This document shows, in pieces, positions 21,278 through 32,617 of a stretch of DNA of 64,000 bases (position 1 is the stretch's first letter; each line of letters starts with the position of its first letter). Under the pieces are notes generated by a model. It had not been told where the DNA came from. It made no database searches and saw nothing but the letters and a program-made list of their open reading frames with translations. The stretch is from Brasenia schreberi (Eukaryota > Streptophyta > Magnoliopsida > Nymphaeales > Cabombaceae), in the NCBI GenBank assembly GCA_036023115.1, contig JAYKKT010000061.1, positions 14,405,001 to 14,469,000 of the forward strand, written 5' to 3'. The translations under genes and the position numbers were made by a program.

Positions 21278-24200
21278 TGTAGACACACGAAAATTTTTAC
21301 TCTGGGTTCTTAGGGCTGAAGTGAACCTTTTTTGTGTCCAAGTAACTTTAGGGCGTACCAGCTAGCTTACTCAAATTAGCAAAGTATTTTTGAAATATCT
21401 GACTTATGCGGCGACTGTGGACAAGTGGGATCTTTTCGTTGTAAACTTTCTTGAACCGGTGCTCAAGAGTCGGTTTAAACGCTTAGAAAATATCGATTTT
21501 GAACAATTACATGGTCTTTTGAAAAGAATACGAAAGTATTTGAGCGATTGTATGCCTATTTGCAGATTTTATTTACGTGGGGTTGAAGGTATCCAAGTCT
21601 TTCAGTTTTATCTACTTAGGCGGGATGTGTGTGCATCAAGTGGCCTAAGGTTGGCGTGTTTGCACGGGGTATTTTGGGCTTCTTTGGAAGCAAGTATGCG
21701 CAATATCTCGAGTTTGGCGGGTATGCTATGCAACTCACACAACTTGAATGTAAAACTCGAAATTGAAAGACATAGTTGAAGGGAATTACCCAAATTGAAT
21801 GCAACTCACATGACTTGAATGTAAATTGCAGAAGGGAAATTGCGGAAGGGAGATATAGATATAAGAGTGGAAAGGCTCAATGTGCACGTGTGTGTTTGTG
21901 TATAAATTGAAGGACAACTCACACGACTTGAATTTAAAAGCCACCCGACTAAAATGTAAAGTGCGGAAATGGGAAATACATATATATATATATATATGAG
22001 CCCGAAGGTCGTCAACGTGTGAGTGTGTGTTTGTGTATAAATGGAAAGACAACTCACACACATGACTTGAAATTTAACTTGCAGAACGGGGAAATATAGA
22101 TATAAGAGCGAAAAGGCTCAATGTGTGCGTGTGTGTTGTGTATAAATGTAAAGACAACTCACACGACTGAAATTTAACAACTCGAAATGTAAAGACGTAC
22201 ACAGCTGAACCGAGAAAACTCACGCAGCTGAAAGTATATAGATAGGACTACATCTTAGTGGCTGCCAAGGCCAAAAAGGTGCGTGAGTGCTTGAGCAAGT
22301 GCCCGGGTGTTCCTTGGGTGCGAGTGTGGAAATTGAAATGACAAACTCACACGACTTTAAAGTAACAACCCGAAATGAAATTGTAGCTTATATGGCTCTT
22401 ACTAGAGTCTTTGGAGTAAGAGCGAAAGCTCAATTGTGTACGTGGGTGCTTGGTATACGAGATAAGAGCTAAGGCTCAAGTGCACGTGTGTGTCTCGTGT
22501 ACGAGATAAGAGCTAAGGCTCAAGTGCATGTATGTGTCTCATGTGTCAAGCACCAATATTACATCCCGGGGTGAGACAACGCTCCATTAATACAACCTCG
22601 TATCCGAATTGAATTAAGTATGGAAGGAGTAATGTAAATACCGAATTTTAAACACTTACAAGTGATTCGGGCTTTTCTTCTCCTTGCTCACGCTCGGGCT
22701 TGTGTCCACCTTGGGCAGCCAAGTGGGGTCTCCCTAGGTGGGTTTGAGAGAGTTTGAGTGGGCTTTGAGGAGGCGCGTGGGCTTGGGACTTGGGAGGACT
22801 TAGGTGCGGCCAAGAGAAGGGTCACGGCAAACAAGGGCTGGTCCTAGTCGGTTGGATAGGAGGTTACGGCAACAAAGGGTGGCTTAGCTAAGGCTAGTCA
22901 CTACCTAGTGTGGGGCTGGTCCTAAGGTAGGTCACGGTGTGGGAGTTAGGTAGGTTATGCAGCTAACCAGGTGGCGCGACAAAAGGTGCAGGCGCGGGTG
23001 CTCAGGCGCCAGACGTTGGACAAGGGCACTAGGTGCGTAGGCAGGGCGCAGGAGGCATCAGGGGGTGCTGTAGGGGCGCGTTGGTGGCGCGGGTGGCTAA
23101 GGGGTGCCGCAGGGTCGTGCTAGGGGTGCAGGTAGCACGCAAGGCGCACGAACAAGGCGCGGTTGGAGCGACAGGGGCGCGCGGCTGGCTAGGACATCCT
23201 TGGGGGTTTTGGGGTCTAGCTTAGGTGTTTAGTTTGAGTCAGTTAGGTTGGATTAGGTTCAGTTAGGGTGAGGTTTAGTGAAGTGGGTTAGTTGATTAGG
23301 CTAGGTTTAGGCTAAGATTTAGGGGGATTTGGCTAAGATTAGGGGACCTACCTCTTGGAGCCAGTCCTTCTTGGTTGAGCCCACTCCCATGCGTGGTTGC
23401 AGCCTCCCTTGATCGAGCTCACCTTGGTTGCAGCCCCCTTAGCCCACAAGGCTTGAACCCACACTCACCCTTGAGCCCATATGGCTAGGTTTATCACTCA
23501 CTCTCTCTCCTCCCCAAGCAAATTCACGTGTAGCATTTTGGGGACCCCTCACCTCTATTTATAGGCAAATGATGTGGGTCTTGGATATGGGTTTGGGATG
23601 TGGGTCCTAGAATCCAGATCCAATCCAAACACTATTTGGGTTTGGATCTCGAATCTCGGATATTTTGGATCCATATCCGACCCAAATCCAAACATTTATA
23701 TAGATATGGATCTGGATATTTTGGTCCAAATCCAATCCAATCCAAACACTATTTGGATCCAATCCAAATCAAAACACTATTTGGATCGATCCAAATCCAA
23801 ACACTATTTGTATATGGATTTGGATATTTATGGTCCAGATCCAATCCAAATTTTCTCTGGACAGTCCTTCTTGGAGTTTCGAAATGGAAGGTTTGTGCGG
23901 GCCCTGGCTTTATCAGCCCTCCGTCTTATGCTGGGTTTTCCCCAGTTTTGTCGTCCGAATTCCTTCTCGCCTTTCTGGACTTTGTTTCTGCTCAATTTCA
24001 CCATTTCTGGCTCAGAATTATGCTGCTTGGATGGATATGCTTGACTTGGCTTTTAGGTGCTATTGGCTTACAATCTGCATCAGGACTGGACCTTCCTTTT
24101 GCCTTTTGACCCTGGCTTTTCAGGGCAAGGTGCTGCTTTTGGGCTTCTGCACCTGTTTCTGAGGCTGCTTTCGATTTGCCCCTTTTGAGCTGCTTTATGG

Positions 24201-24435
24201 GTTGCTTCTTGATCAGGCATCGTCTTCCATGCTTCACCTGTTCGTCTTTGGCTTTTTGGCAAAATGAGACTTGGCCCGAGCTTAAGAAATCCATATTGGA
24301 TACGGGGTTTCGAAACAGAATTTACAAGCTTTTGGAAACTCCTAGGTTTTCAAAAATCTCAAGTTTGGCCTCTCGGATTGATTTTCAAACCAGGTGTATG
24401 TTTTTACAAAATCGTGGGATTTTGGGGTGTTTACA
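21278..24435 (-). repeat. 5' LTR of element A
   Basis: 3,158 bp, partner of 8,886-12,099. The main length difference is the AT microsatellite (9 repeats here, 43 there). It is followed on the right by the GCAGG target duplication and then LTR M. Confidence 0.93.
23555..23564 (-). promoter_or_regulatory. TATA box, A 5' LTR
   Basis: CTATAAATAG on the minus strand; the ATCCAA array lies just upstream at 23,590-23,855. This would drive the genomic RNA of A. Confidence 0.8.
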
Positions 24436-24587
24436 GCAGGTCAAGGCCGTGTGATTCGGTTCAGGCCAGATAGGTTCAGTTTTGCACGAGATGGTTCAGC
24501 CCAAGTCCAAGTTCGGCCTAGGCTTGTGGGTCTTGTAGGTGCCGGTTCAAGTCAAGGGTTCAGCACTTGGGTTCAGTTTGAGTTCAA

Positions 24588-24612
24588 GGGGGGGGGGGGG
24601 GGGGTGGGGGGG
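24588..24612 (+). repeat. G-run (17 G, T, 7 G)
   Basis: Homopolymer tract in LTR M. Length is uncertain in sequencing, and it can form a G-quadruplex. Confidence 0.9.
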
Positions 24613-24920
24613 TCAAGTCAAGGCTTACCTTGGTGCAGCCACTCCTTAGTCAAACTTGATCCAAGGTGCAACCGGTCCACCTTTTGCAGCCCACCATAGT
24701 CAAACTCTAGCCATCATGTTGGTGCAGCCACCTTAGCCTAGGTCAAACTCCTCTTGGTTGCAGCCCACCCCCTAGGTCAAACCAACAAGGTTGCAACCCA
24801 TTAGCCCTAGGTCAAGCCAAAGTGGTCAGGCCCACATTTGTTGACTTTCACTCACTCTCTCTCCTCCTTTTCCCAAGCTCCCCAAATGACCAAGATTGTG
24901 CTCACATAACCCCCTTGGCC

Positions 24921-24930
24921 CTATTTATAG
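24921..24930 (-). promoter_or_regulatory. TATA box of LTR M
   Basis: CTATAAATAG on the minus strand within GGCC...GGCC, at the usual place in the LTR. Confidence 0.7.
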
Positions 24931-25638
24931 GCCAAGGGTGGTTCTTGGTTTTGGGTTTGGATCCTAGGATCTAACCTAATCCAAAATCAAATGGTCCTGG
25001 ATCTGGATTTTTTTGTCCAGATCCAATCCAAAATTTCCTTTTTGAGTTCTTCTTTGGTGCACGAAACGGATGATTTCTGAGCGGACTCCGGTTCCTCGGC
25101 GACCAGTTTTTAGGCTGGGTTTTTCCTAGTCCTTTTGTCTGGCCAATTTCTCACTTTCAGGACTTTTTGTCGTTTGATTTTTATCTGTCTGGTCCCGTTT
25201 GGAGTTTTCACTTGATGAGGTCAAATTTGGATTTTTCAACAAACTTCTGATTTTCGTTTTTATAGGCCTGGTGCTTGATCTCTAACGGATTCATCAAGGT
25301 CTTGGCTTCTTCTTTTGTATTTTGGAGCTGAATTCTTATTTTGACTTGGATGGCAGTTTTGATTCTCTGCCTTGTTTTTATCCGAACGGGCTGAGCCTCT
25401 CCTTCATTTTTTGACCCGATCTTGAGCTGGATTTTGGATCGGGTTTTACCTGTTTGTTTGAGCTGCTTTGCAAACCTTGGGTTTTTGGCTTGGGTTTGAA
25501 AACCTTTATTTTGAAAGATTTTCTGAAAAGGTTTAAACTTCAAAATTTCGGGGTCTTTATAAGTTCAAAACAAAGGTGTGAGCTGGTTTTCGAAATTCAG
25601 GAGTTTGTTGAAAACATTTCCATTTTGGGGTGTTTACA

Positions 25639-26055
25639 CTGGTATCCCGACCTTGCGTGAAACGGGTAACTTGTCTTTTTGAAGAGGTCCTACTTGGCTT
25701 GAGGTGGGCTTGATTTGGTCTTTTATGAATCTTGATTCCTTGCCTTATCTGGGTCTGTTTTGCTTACCCTTTTTGGTTCTTACCATATCCTCTTTTCGGA
25801 GAATTTGCCTCCTTTCGATTCGGCCTTTTATTTAATCCACCTTCACATTAATCTTCCCATTTCCTTTTCGAAATTATTTCAAACATCCAATTTTTCCAAC
25901 TATTTTCAAATCTATGGGTTTTCAAAAATATTTTCCTGAAACATTTATTTTGAAAATGATGTTTGAAACTTTACGAAATTTGGGAGACCTGTTCAAATCA
26001 AGGATTTTCAAATATGCCCTAGTTTATTGTGAAAAACATTTTTAGGGTATTTAAG
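25639..26055 (-). repeat. U3 end of LTR N (3' LTR of element B)
   Basis: Ends GGGTATTTAAG at about 26,055, a decayed form of GGGTGTTTACA, followed by a degenerate polypurine tract (ATGCCCCTCCTTAACATC on the plus strand). Cut on the left by LTR M. Confidence 0.65.
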
Positions 26056-27249
26056 AATGCCCCTCCTTAACATCAATCAAAATTTATTTGGAAAATGGCA
26101 AAGAAGAAAAAACCCTTTTGGTTTTCTTTCCAGGTTTATCCTGAGAGTATAATTTTTTTCTTCATTCCATAATATCTATTTCCTTGGATTTGCTTTTGTG
26201 AAGGAGGGGATCTTAGCCAAAGGGTACTTGACAAGAAAATACCTCATCCTAGGATGATCATGCATGGACGACCTCTTTATGTATGCACGTATACATGGAA
26301 TGTGAGGTGGGGGAAGTGAGTGTTTAGAGACCCATATGTGTGATTCGTGAGCTTGAGAAGAAGCCTATGAATGCCGTCCACCCCAAGCAAGAGGGTTCCC
26401 GTATTGTTTCCTTTGATGTTTCGAGTTTTTAAAAAAAAATCAAAAAGGAATCTTTTTTTGGTTTTTATAAAAACGGACTTTCAATTTCTTACATTTTCCC
26501 TCACTGGGGTTTTGCTACCCACTAATTAGCAGAGGTTTTGTAGAAGATTTTGAATAACATTATAAATTCAATTTATCATACAACAAGGCCTAATTCTCAA
26601 ACAAAATGAAATCCAAACAAGTAGGTCTTATTACTGCTATAGGATTTTAATGGTAAACTTTTCTCCATTGGGATAAGCTGTGGGAATTTTGGGAAAGAGT
26701 TTCCCATGGTTCCTTTTGAAGCGTCCCGTGATATAAGGCCAAGAAATTTTTTATGGAAAATTACTCTTTTGAGCTTTGGATTTTCTTTTTCTTTTCTTTA
26801 AAAGTGAACCTCATATTGGAGGTTTTTGTTTTTCCTTTTCTTTTTGAAAGACCTTTGTATTGGAAGTTTTGTTTTTTTTTTTTCTTTTCTTTTTCTTTTT
26901 GAAAGACCTCTGTATTGGAGGTTTTGTTTTTCTTCCTTTTTTTTTATTTTGAAAATTCTCCTTTTTGGGGAGAAATGAAGTGGATGAATACAACTTATCC
27001 TTTTAGATACTCGATTAAGCCAAGTATATCTCATTTCCTAATAGCACCTATCATTTGAGAATATTTTAAAATAAGCCTCATTTTCTAAGTCAAAGATTTT
27101 TGAAATGTTACTAAATGATTTTGAAAACACTACTTTTCATAAAGCATCAATTCCCTAATTCAAGGTCACATAATTCATTTTGGTCATTCTTTCAGGAAAT
27201 TTAGAGGAGACCCATTTAAAACTCTTTTCAAAAGAATTTAAAGTAGACC
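26056..27249 (-). other. 3' non-coding region of element B
   Basis: T-rich on the plus strand and without conserved frames. About 26,805-26,945 holds three copies of a ~60-bp unit with (C/T)TGTATTGGAGGTTTTG followed by T/C-rich sequence; related single units occur in I (about 62,010-62,070). No gene seen. Confidence 0.65.
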
Positions 27250-27392
27250 CTAGATATAATATTTTTTTAAGTATTGGTCATTTATAGGGCCGACTAAATT
27301 TCTTCCCTCAACATCAATCAACCAATATGTATTATTCGTGGTTGTCCCTCTTACAACATAGGGACCATCCCACTTGGGTCACCGTTTACCAC
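27250..27392 (-). pseudogene. pol: Integrase C-terminal end of element B
   Basis: Open on the minus strand: PKWDGPYVVRGTTTNNTYWLIDVEGRNLVGPINDQYLKKYYI then TAG at 27,250-27,252. This is the C-terminal GPYVV-type domain, the best kept copy of this end in the window. The zinc-binding and catalytic parts are missing. Confidence 0.8.
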
Positions 27393-27579
27393 GTGGATGT
27401 GGGCCATGATGTTAAAAAATTTTTGATAAAGAGAATGACCTTTGAATGATGTATCATTTATGACATAGTTATACACTCGAGTTTTGTTGGGTGTACCTAC
27501 GAGGTGTATGACTTTAGAGGTGCAAGGGTTTGACTTTCCTAAGATGTATATGTCCCTAGGAGTGAAAGACTTGGGTGAT

Positions 27580-28110
27580 TCAGGTATTCTTAGGAGATGG
27601 ACGACCTGAGAAAGGCATGATTTGGGTTCCCCTAGTATATATACATGTGACCCTAGATGGTTTGGGATGAGATGATTTTGGTTCTCCTAATAGGTAGATG
27701 ATCTTGACAATGGGGAGATGGGATGTAGATGACTTGGGTGAATTGGGCATCTCCATGGCCCTCTCCACTCCACTCAATGGGTCACTTGATAGTGAAGGGA
27801 AATTTTGTATTCCCTTGAGATGTGGATTGTCTTCTCCAAAGACTACCACATCCTCGTTATCCCATAGGATTTTAAGGCACTTGTGGAAAGTTGAAGGGAT
27901 GACCCAGAGGAAATGTATCCAAAGCCTTCCTAACAAAAAGTTGTAGTGGGGGTTTATGTCTAAGACATAAAAAAACCCTACATGTGGTATTTGGCCGACT
28001 TCCATGGGTAACTCTTTGGAACCTAAGGGGTGGGATGAGTTGTCATTGTATCCTGTGATTGTGATGACAATTGGACTCAGTTCGAGCTTGGATATAGGTA
28101 CTCCTATTTG
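27580..28110 (-). pseudogene. pol: Protease remnant of element B without its active-site segment
   Basis: Reads AFQIGVPISKLELSPIVI...TGYNDNSSHPLG...ELPMEVGQIPHVGFFYVLDINPHYNFLLGRLWIH...IPSTFHKCLKI. The stretch that should carry DGGGGLNIHPLH is deleted: the frame runs from the linker end straight into QAFQIG. So no catalytic Asp remains. Confidence 0.8.
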
Positions 28111-29202
28111 GAAGGCTTGGGTTGGTTGTGCAAAGCTTGGTTGTATCGGGTCTTTCTAATTCGTCCTCGGTAAGTATAATTGGGGCCTTGGTAAAAATAG
28201 GGGAGACCAAGAAGGATAAGGATTCGGGAGTTATAGTAGTGTTTTTTCTAAGATTCCCTCTAAGACTTGTTTATATTTAGGTGAGGTTTTTATCAACTCT
28301 AAGATAGACATGTTTATGGGAAGTTTTGAAAGATGCAGTTCTAAATCACATGAGGTTAACACAACACTTTTACTCTTGTCAATGCCATGAGATGAATTAG
28401 GGATGCATGCTTTTAGGGGGCTAGGCAAAATGACCATCCCTTTGCTAGCTTGTTTAGCTAAGTGTGGGGGTTGATAGATCCTTTCAGATCTAGTCACTTC
28501 CCAACACTTTCCCTAGGGCTCGATCCTAACTTGGCTCTAATTTTTTGCCTTAAAGCACTTCTAATCTCTACAGAGTCTTTAATCGGGTGTGAGACTCTAG
28601 GCGCTCCCTAGATCACTACATCTTGTCATTTTTTATTAAAGTAGCGTGAACCGTATGCGATTCATGCTCAATCCGACAAACTTGGTTTGGATGAAGACAT
28701 ACCTCTTTGTCCTTCCCACTTGTACTTGCATGATTCGGGAAGGGCTCTTTGAAAATGACTTGAGGGGGCTCCGGTTCCTCCGAGATGTGGAGCCTACCCT
28801 GCTTTATCAATTCCTCGATTTTGTTTTTCAAGAAAAGGCACTTATTTGTATCACGGCATTTGAGCCTATGACATTTAGAAAAATCATTCAAAAACTTTCC
28901 TTTAGGGGGTGCTTCGAGAATCGTCGAAGACTCACAAGACCTTGTGCTAACAAAATTTGTAAGACTTCCATGAGTGGTTGTCCTACATTGGTGTATTGCC
29001 TTTTTTCGAACTTTTTCTCATTTTCTTGTTTTTTTTCGTGAGATCTTTGTTCAAAGGACTTAGAGGGTCTGACCGAACTTGGCTCTACTCGGATGTTGGC
29101 CACTTTTTGAGTTTTCAGTCCTCCTTCTAATGCATGTTGCCCACATGCCGTAGATTTTTCAAATTTGGTTTTTAAAAAAAATTTCCCTTCCCATTGGACC
29201 AA
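28111..29202 (-). pseudogene. gag: gag C-terminal half and gag-pol linker of element B
   Basis: 29,202-28,888 reads ...QENEKKFEKRQYTNVGQPLMEVLQILLAQGLVS; after a frameshift 28,891-28,616 reads FSKCHRLKCRDTNKCLFLKNKIEELIKQGRLH (zinc-knuckle-like part). 28,497-28,231 is the linker MTRSERIYQPPHLAKQ...LPINMSILELIKTSP. The capsid core is missing because the element is broken at 29,202. Confidence 0.82.
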
Positions 29203-29890
29203 CCATAAGAATCCTCATCTCTTCCCTAGACCGTTTTCTAGATACTTGTGCTTATTCTCTGACCTATTCATTAGAAATTTCTTAGTTACCATCTTACATG
29301 GAGTCTCATCTTGATATACTATCATATTTTGAGCTCACTTTGCCTAATTGTCATCCCAATCATCCAATCTCGAGTTCTAAACTCCACTCTTCGAGGCTTG
29401 ACCAAGATTCTTCTCATGTAGAAGATAGTCTAAATCTCTACCTACTAAGTCTTTGCCTCCCACTATTGAGGTTTTATCCCTAGATTTAGTGTGTCGAGAT
29501 AAATTACTCCTCTTTTCTTTTAGGATACCATCATATCTACTATTGCCTTCGGTGTTACTATCACTACGGCTTAGAGCGAGCTCTAGTCCACTTGAGTCAA
29601 TGGTCCCTTCATCATTCAATCAAACATCTACCCCTATCAACACTACAATAGTGTTAGTTGAAGAATCTTTGACCTAAAAGTCCCCTTGACCTTGCCAAGG
29701 ATGCACTCACTACATTAGACTTACCTACTCAATATTCCTTCAATGATGCCATCCTAGAATTGATCATCACTAATCTCCACTAAGAGCCTACTACTTCGTA
29801 GGAGACCTTAGATTAGTTGAACTAGAACAAACTCATAAAGCTTGATGATGTTGACATCAATGGACACCATACATCCACTTACCCATTTGA
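29203..29890 (-). repeat. Duplicated block, copy 1, with the start of an ARF fragment
   Basis: About 690 bp, closely matching 33,407-34,098 in the same orientation. Its left end on the minus strand reads REEMRILMVG, the conserved ARF GTPase start of the G domain, then breaks into B gag sequence. The rest has no recognised coding content. LTR C follows on the right. Confidence 0.8.
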
Positions 29891-32274
29891 TGTAGAGACT
29901 TAAAATGATAATTTCTTATCTATACGATGTGCGAGCGTGTCAGCTAGTTTTCAAAAACTAGCAAAGTTTTAATAAATCTGACTTTTTGGCGATTGTGGCT
30001 AAGCGGGCTCTTCTCGCTCTAGGCCTTCTTGAACTGACGCTCAAGGGTCAGCCTAAGCGCTTAGAAATTTCAATGCTATAGATAAAAAATTCAAATTCAC
30101 GTGAAGGTGTGGTGTGGTGTTTTTGAAAGAAGGAATAAGTGCACTTTGAATTAAGGCTTGGAAATGAAAGTCCTGAAAAACATAATGTTCTCTTTTCAGG
30201 TTTTATTTCTCAAATCAATCTCAATATCTTATAGACCCTCAAAAATCACCAAATTTTTACAAGACTTAGCCTGTCATGTGGAGAATCTGTAACACTTTAC
30301 AGATATTAATTTGATGCTGTATTGAAGCATAATTAAATCAATGAAATACCTCTGCTCAGGTACCCAAAACTGTCTTGTCACAGAAATATAGAGACTCAAA
30401 TATGAGCATGTGTCTCAATGATCTGAGTTCCAATTTTGGTGAATTTGATATTGATGGAAATCTATGGATGTCATCTTTCCAATTAATAAAAATTCATTCG
30501 ATTTGGATGCCTACAAATAGAGTTATTGGATTAAAACCCAAGCTCTATTGCAGGAAAACAGAATGTTCAGACAGTGGACAGGTATTAACCCAATTTTGAC
30601 CAATTTTAATTACGTAGCTACACGACCCTAAAATTCTTGAAATTTTTATTAAAAGTGGGCTTGTGTGTGTAGAATGTGTGTACAAAATTTTGGATTAATT
30701 GAAGCAGAGATGCGAAAGTTCAGTTTCAAGTTTTTAAGAACATACGTGATGCAAAACTCACCTGAATTGAAATTGCAACAACACAACTCACGAATTAAAG
30801 TGCTGAAAGTAAAGGAATAGAAATTATCTGTATAAGCTTAAGCATAGAGGGGGTAGAGAGTATAGTGTTTATAGAATATATTGGGATAGAATCGCATAAT
30901 CAAACACATAAAGTGCGTGTGTGAGTGAAAGTTCAGCAAGATAATGGAAATTCATCAAACCTAATCACTATTACAACGTGGGAGGAGACAATGCTCCATT
31001 AATGCAACCCCATTTCAATTGAATCAATGTAAAAGAAGGATTAAGAACAAAGGATGAAATACTTATAGAATTTGCATCTAATCGGTCGGAATTCCAAAAA
31101 TGGAATCCAACCTTCTTTCTTCTTCTTTGCTTCTCACTCTCTTGTACTCAATGGCTAACACTACCCCACTCTCTTTCCCTCTTTAGTAAGCCTCTTGCAG
31201 CCCACGACCTTGGCTGTGCAGCACTTCCTCTCTCAGCCAAAAATCAGCCCTTAGTTATTCCCCCAAATTGATGAAAGATAGAGCATTCCAAGATAGAGAA
31301 CCCGCCCCCCTGGCCCTTTTTATAGGCCAAGGGGCTGATTCTAGGCCCGTCTTTGGGGCGGGTTGGATTAGCCTCAAGTCCCATTCTTGATCCACATGCT
31401 GGTCCCCTCCATGATGGTATGGACCAGCCTCATGTGGGTTGGTTCCAAGGCTTGGATTGGCCTTGGAAACTTGGTCCAATTCGGGTGCATGGTTGCTCCA
31501 TGTTTGGCCGGTCCATGATGCTATCAACCCATTTTGGCTTGATCATATGACTTGATCATGGCCTTACAAATTTAATCCCATAAACTCGGTCTCTTCTATG
31601 ATGATATGGACCAGCCCCATGTGAGCTGGGTCCTTAGGTAGGTTCGGTCTTGTCCAAGTTTAATTGGGTGTGCCTCCATGCTTAGCCGGCCGGCCCATGT
31701 CATGGACTTGCATCATTGTGGCTCGATGCTATGATGAAGTGTTAATGATTCTTGCAACCTTTCAAAGCCATTTTGATTGATCATCTTGGCCGTGTATATG
31801 CACTTGAATTGCTTCTTTTTTATTTGAACTGGTTCATCATGAGCTCAACCCCATCTTATCCATGCATTTGAGATTGGATTGCCTTTAAACGAACCGTCTA
31901 GTGGAGCTTGATTTAATCCACAATTCTGGGCCAATCTGCCTTTGATCTTCTTATCCCATTTTGATCTTCGTATCTTCTTCAATAGGCTTTGTTATCTGAA
32001 GGGGATATGCATCTGGAGATGATAGACTTGGCCCACCCTTCACTTTTTAGCTTGGTCTCGAGCTGGGTTCAGATTGGGTCTCACCTGTTCGTTTGATCTG
32101 TTTTTAAATCCATAGGCTTTTTAACTTGAATTTAAAACCTTTATTTTAAAATATTCTCAAAAAGACTTGAACTTTAAAAAGTTGGGGTTTTTGAATTTAA
32201 ATGTTCATAAAGGCTTTAAATTAACTTTTGAAATTTAGGAGTTTTGAAAATATTTTAAATTTTGGGTGTTTACA
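29891..32274 (-). repeat. LTR C, minus orientation
   Basis: 2,384 bp, TGTAGAGACTT... to ...GGGTGTTTACA. U5 hairpin GCTAGTTTT-CA-AAAACTAGC at 29,943-29,962, the conserved AACTGACGCTCAAGGGTCAG at about 30,031-30,050, and a TATA box at 31,316-31,325. No polypurine tract or primer site adjoins it, and the flanks (TTTGA / GACAT) do not match, so it is either a solo LTR with a rearranged edge or part of a recombined element. Confidence 0.78.
31316..31325 (-). promoter_or_regulatory. TATA box of LTR C
   Basis: CTATAAAAAG on the minus strand within GGCC...GGCC, as in LTR M. Confidence 0.6.
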
Positions 32275-32617
32275 GACATCCTCCCCCATCAACTAAGCAC
32301 TTGTTGAGAGTATGGTGATTTAATACCACTTCTGTGTGCAAAGCTTGGTTGTGGGTTGTATCGTGTCTCTATAATTCATCCTCGGTGAAAACGATTGGGG
32401 CCTTGGCAGAGATGGGAGAGACCAAGAAGGATAGGGATTCAAGATTTATGAAAGTGTTAACTTTAGCTTTTTCTAGGATTTCCTCTAAGACTTGTCTATG
32501 TTTAGGTGAGGTTTGTATCAACTCTAAGACAGACATGTTTACGGGGAGTTTTGAAAGATAGTTCAAGATCATTTGGGTCATTCGCCAAAGGTTCCGCCTA
32601 TAGAACCTTTGGAACAA
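32275..32617 (-). pseudogene. gag-protease linker fragment of another Tat-type copy
   Basis: Minus strand reads YLSKLPVNMSVLELIQTSPKHRQVLEEILEKAKVNTFINLESLSFLVSPISAKAPIVFTEDEL, and ends at the plus-strand CCTCCCCCATCAAC that encodes the protease VDGGG start. Same linker as in A, B and I. It is cut on one side by LTR C and on the other by unknown sequence. Confidence 0.78.

Larger units (their letters stand above)
8886..24435 (-). mobile_element. Element A: Tat-lineage gypsy retrotransposon with both LTRs
   Basis: 15.55-kb element on the minus strand. The 5-bp target duplication GCAGG is perfect (8,881-8,885 and 24,436-24,440). 3' LTR 8,886-12,099, 5' LTR 21,278-24,435, primer site 21,255-21,272, polypurine tract 12,100-12,114. 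Order in its own direction: gag (21,135-19,744), protease (about 19,440-18,670), Lys-rich spacer, reverse transcriptase start, RNase H remnant, archaeal-type RNase H, integrase remnant. The protein order with a second RNase H after the first is the known hallmark of the plant Tat/Ogre group. The reverse transcriptase is interrupted by solo LTR P (14,822-17,680) and has lost its catalytic centre; the integrase core is deleted. It cannot move on its own proteins. By eye the two LTRs are about 95-97% alike outside a GC-rich block, which suggests moderate age. Confidence 0.93.
24441..25638 (-). repeat. LTR M, second part
   Basis: Continues LTR M after element A. It ends with the standard U3 terminus GGGGTGTTTACA at 25,638 but is not followed by a polypurine tract. 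Instead the inside of another LTR (N) follows, so M was inserted into N. It has a TATA box, a short form of the GGATCTGGA...TCCAGATCC inverted repeat (about 25,000-25,025) and a long G-run. Confidence 0.8.
25639..29202 (-). mobile_element. Element B: Tat-type gypsy remnant (3' LTR end, integrase end, protease, gag)
   Basis: Minus-strand fragment. It has the U3 end of its 3' LTR (N), a 3' non-coding region, the C-terminus of integrase, then protease and gag, with reverse transcriptase and both RNase H domains deleted. The gag is cut at 29,202, where ARF-linked duplicated sequence begins. The 5' LTR is not identified. The rest of its 3' LTR should lie left of the window. Confidence 0.8.

Noticed and set aside
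29891..32274. LTR C as a simple solo LTR insertion
   Set aside because: The flanking five bases (TTTGA and GACAT) do not match and the two flanks belong to unrelated sequence, so a rearrangement must be involved.
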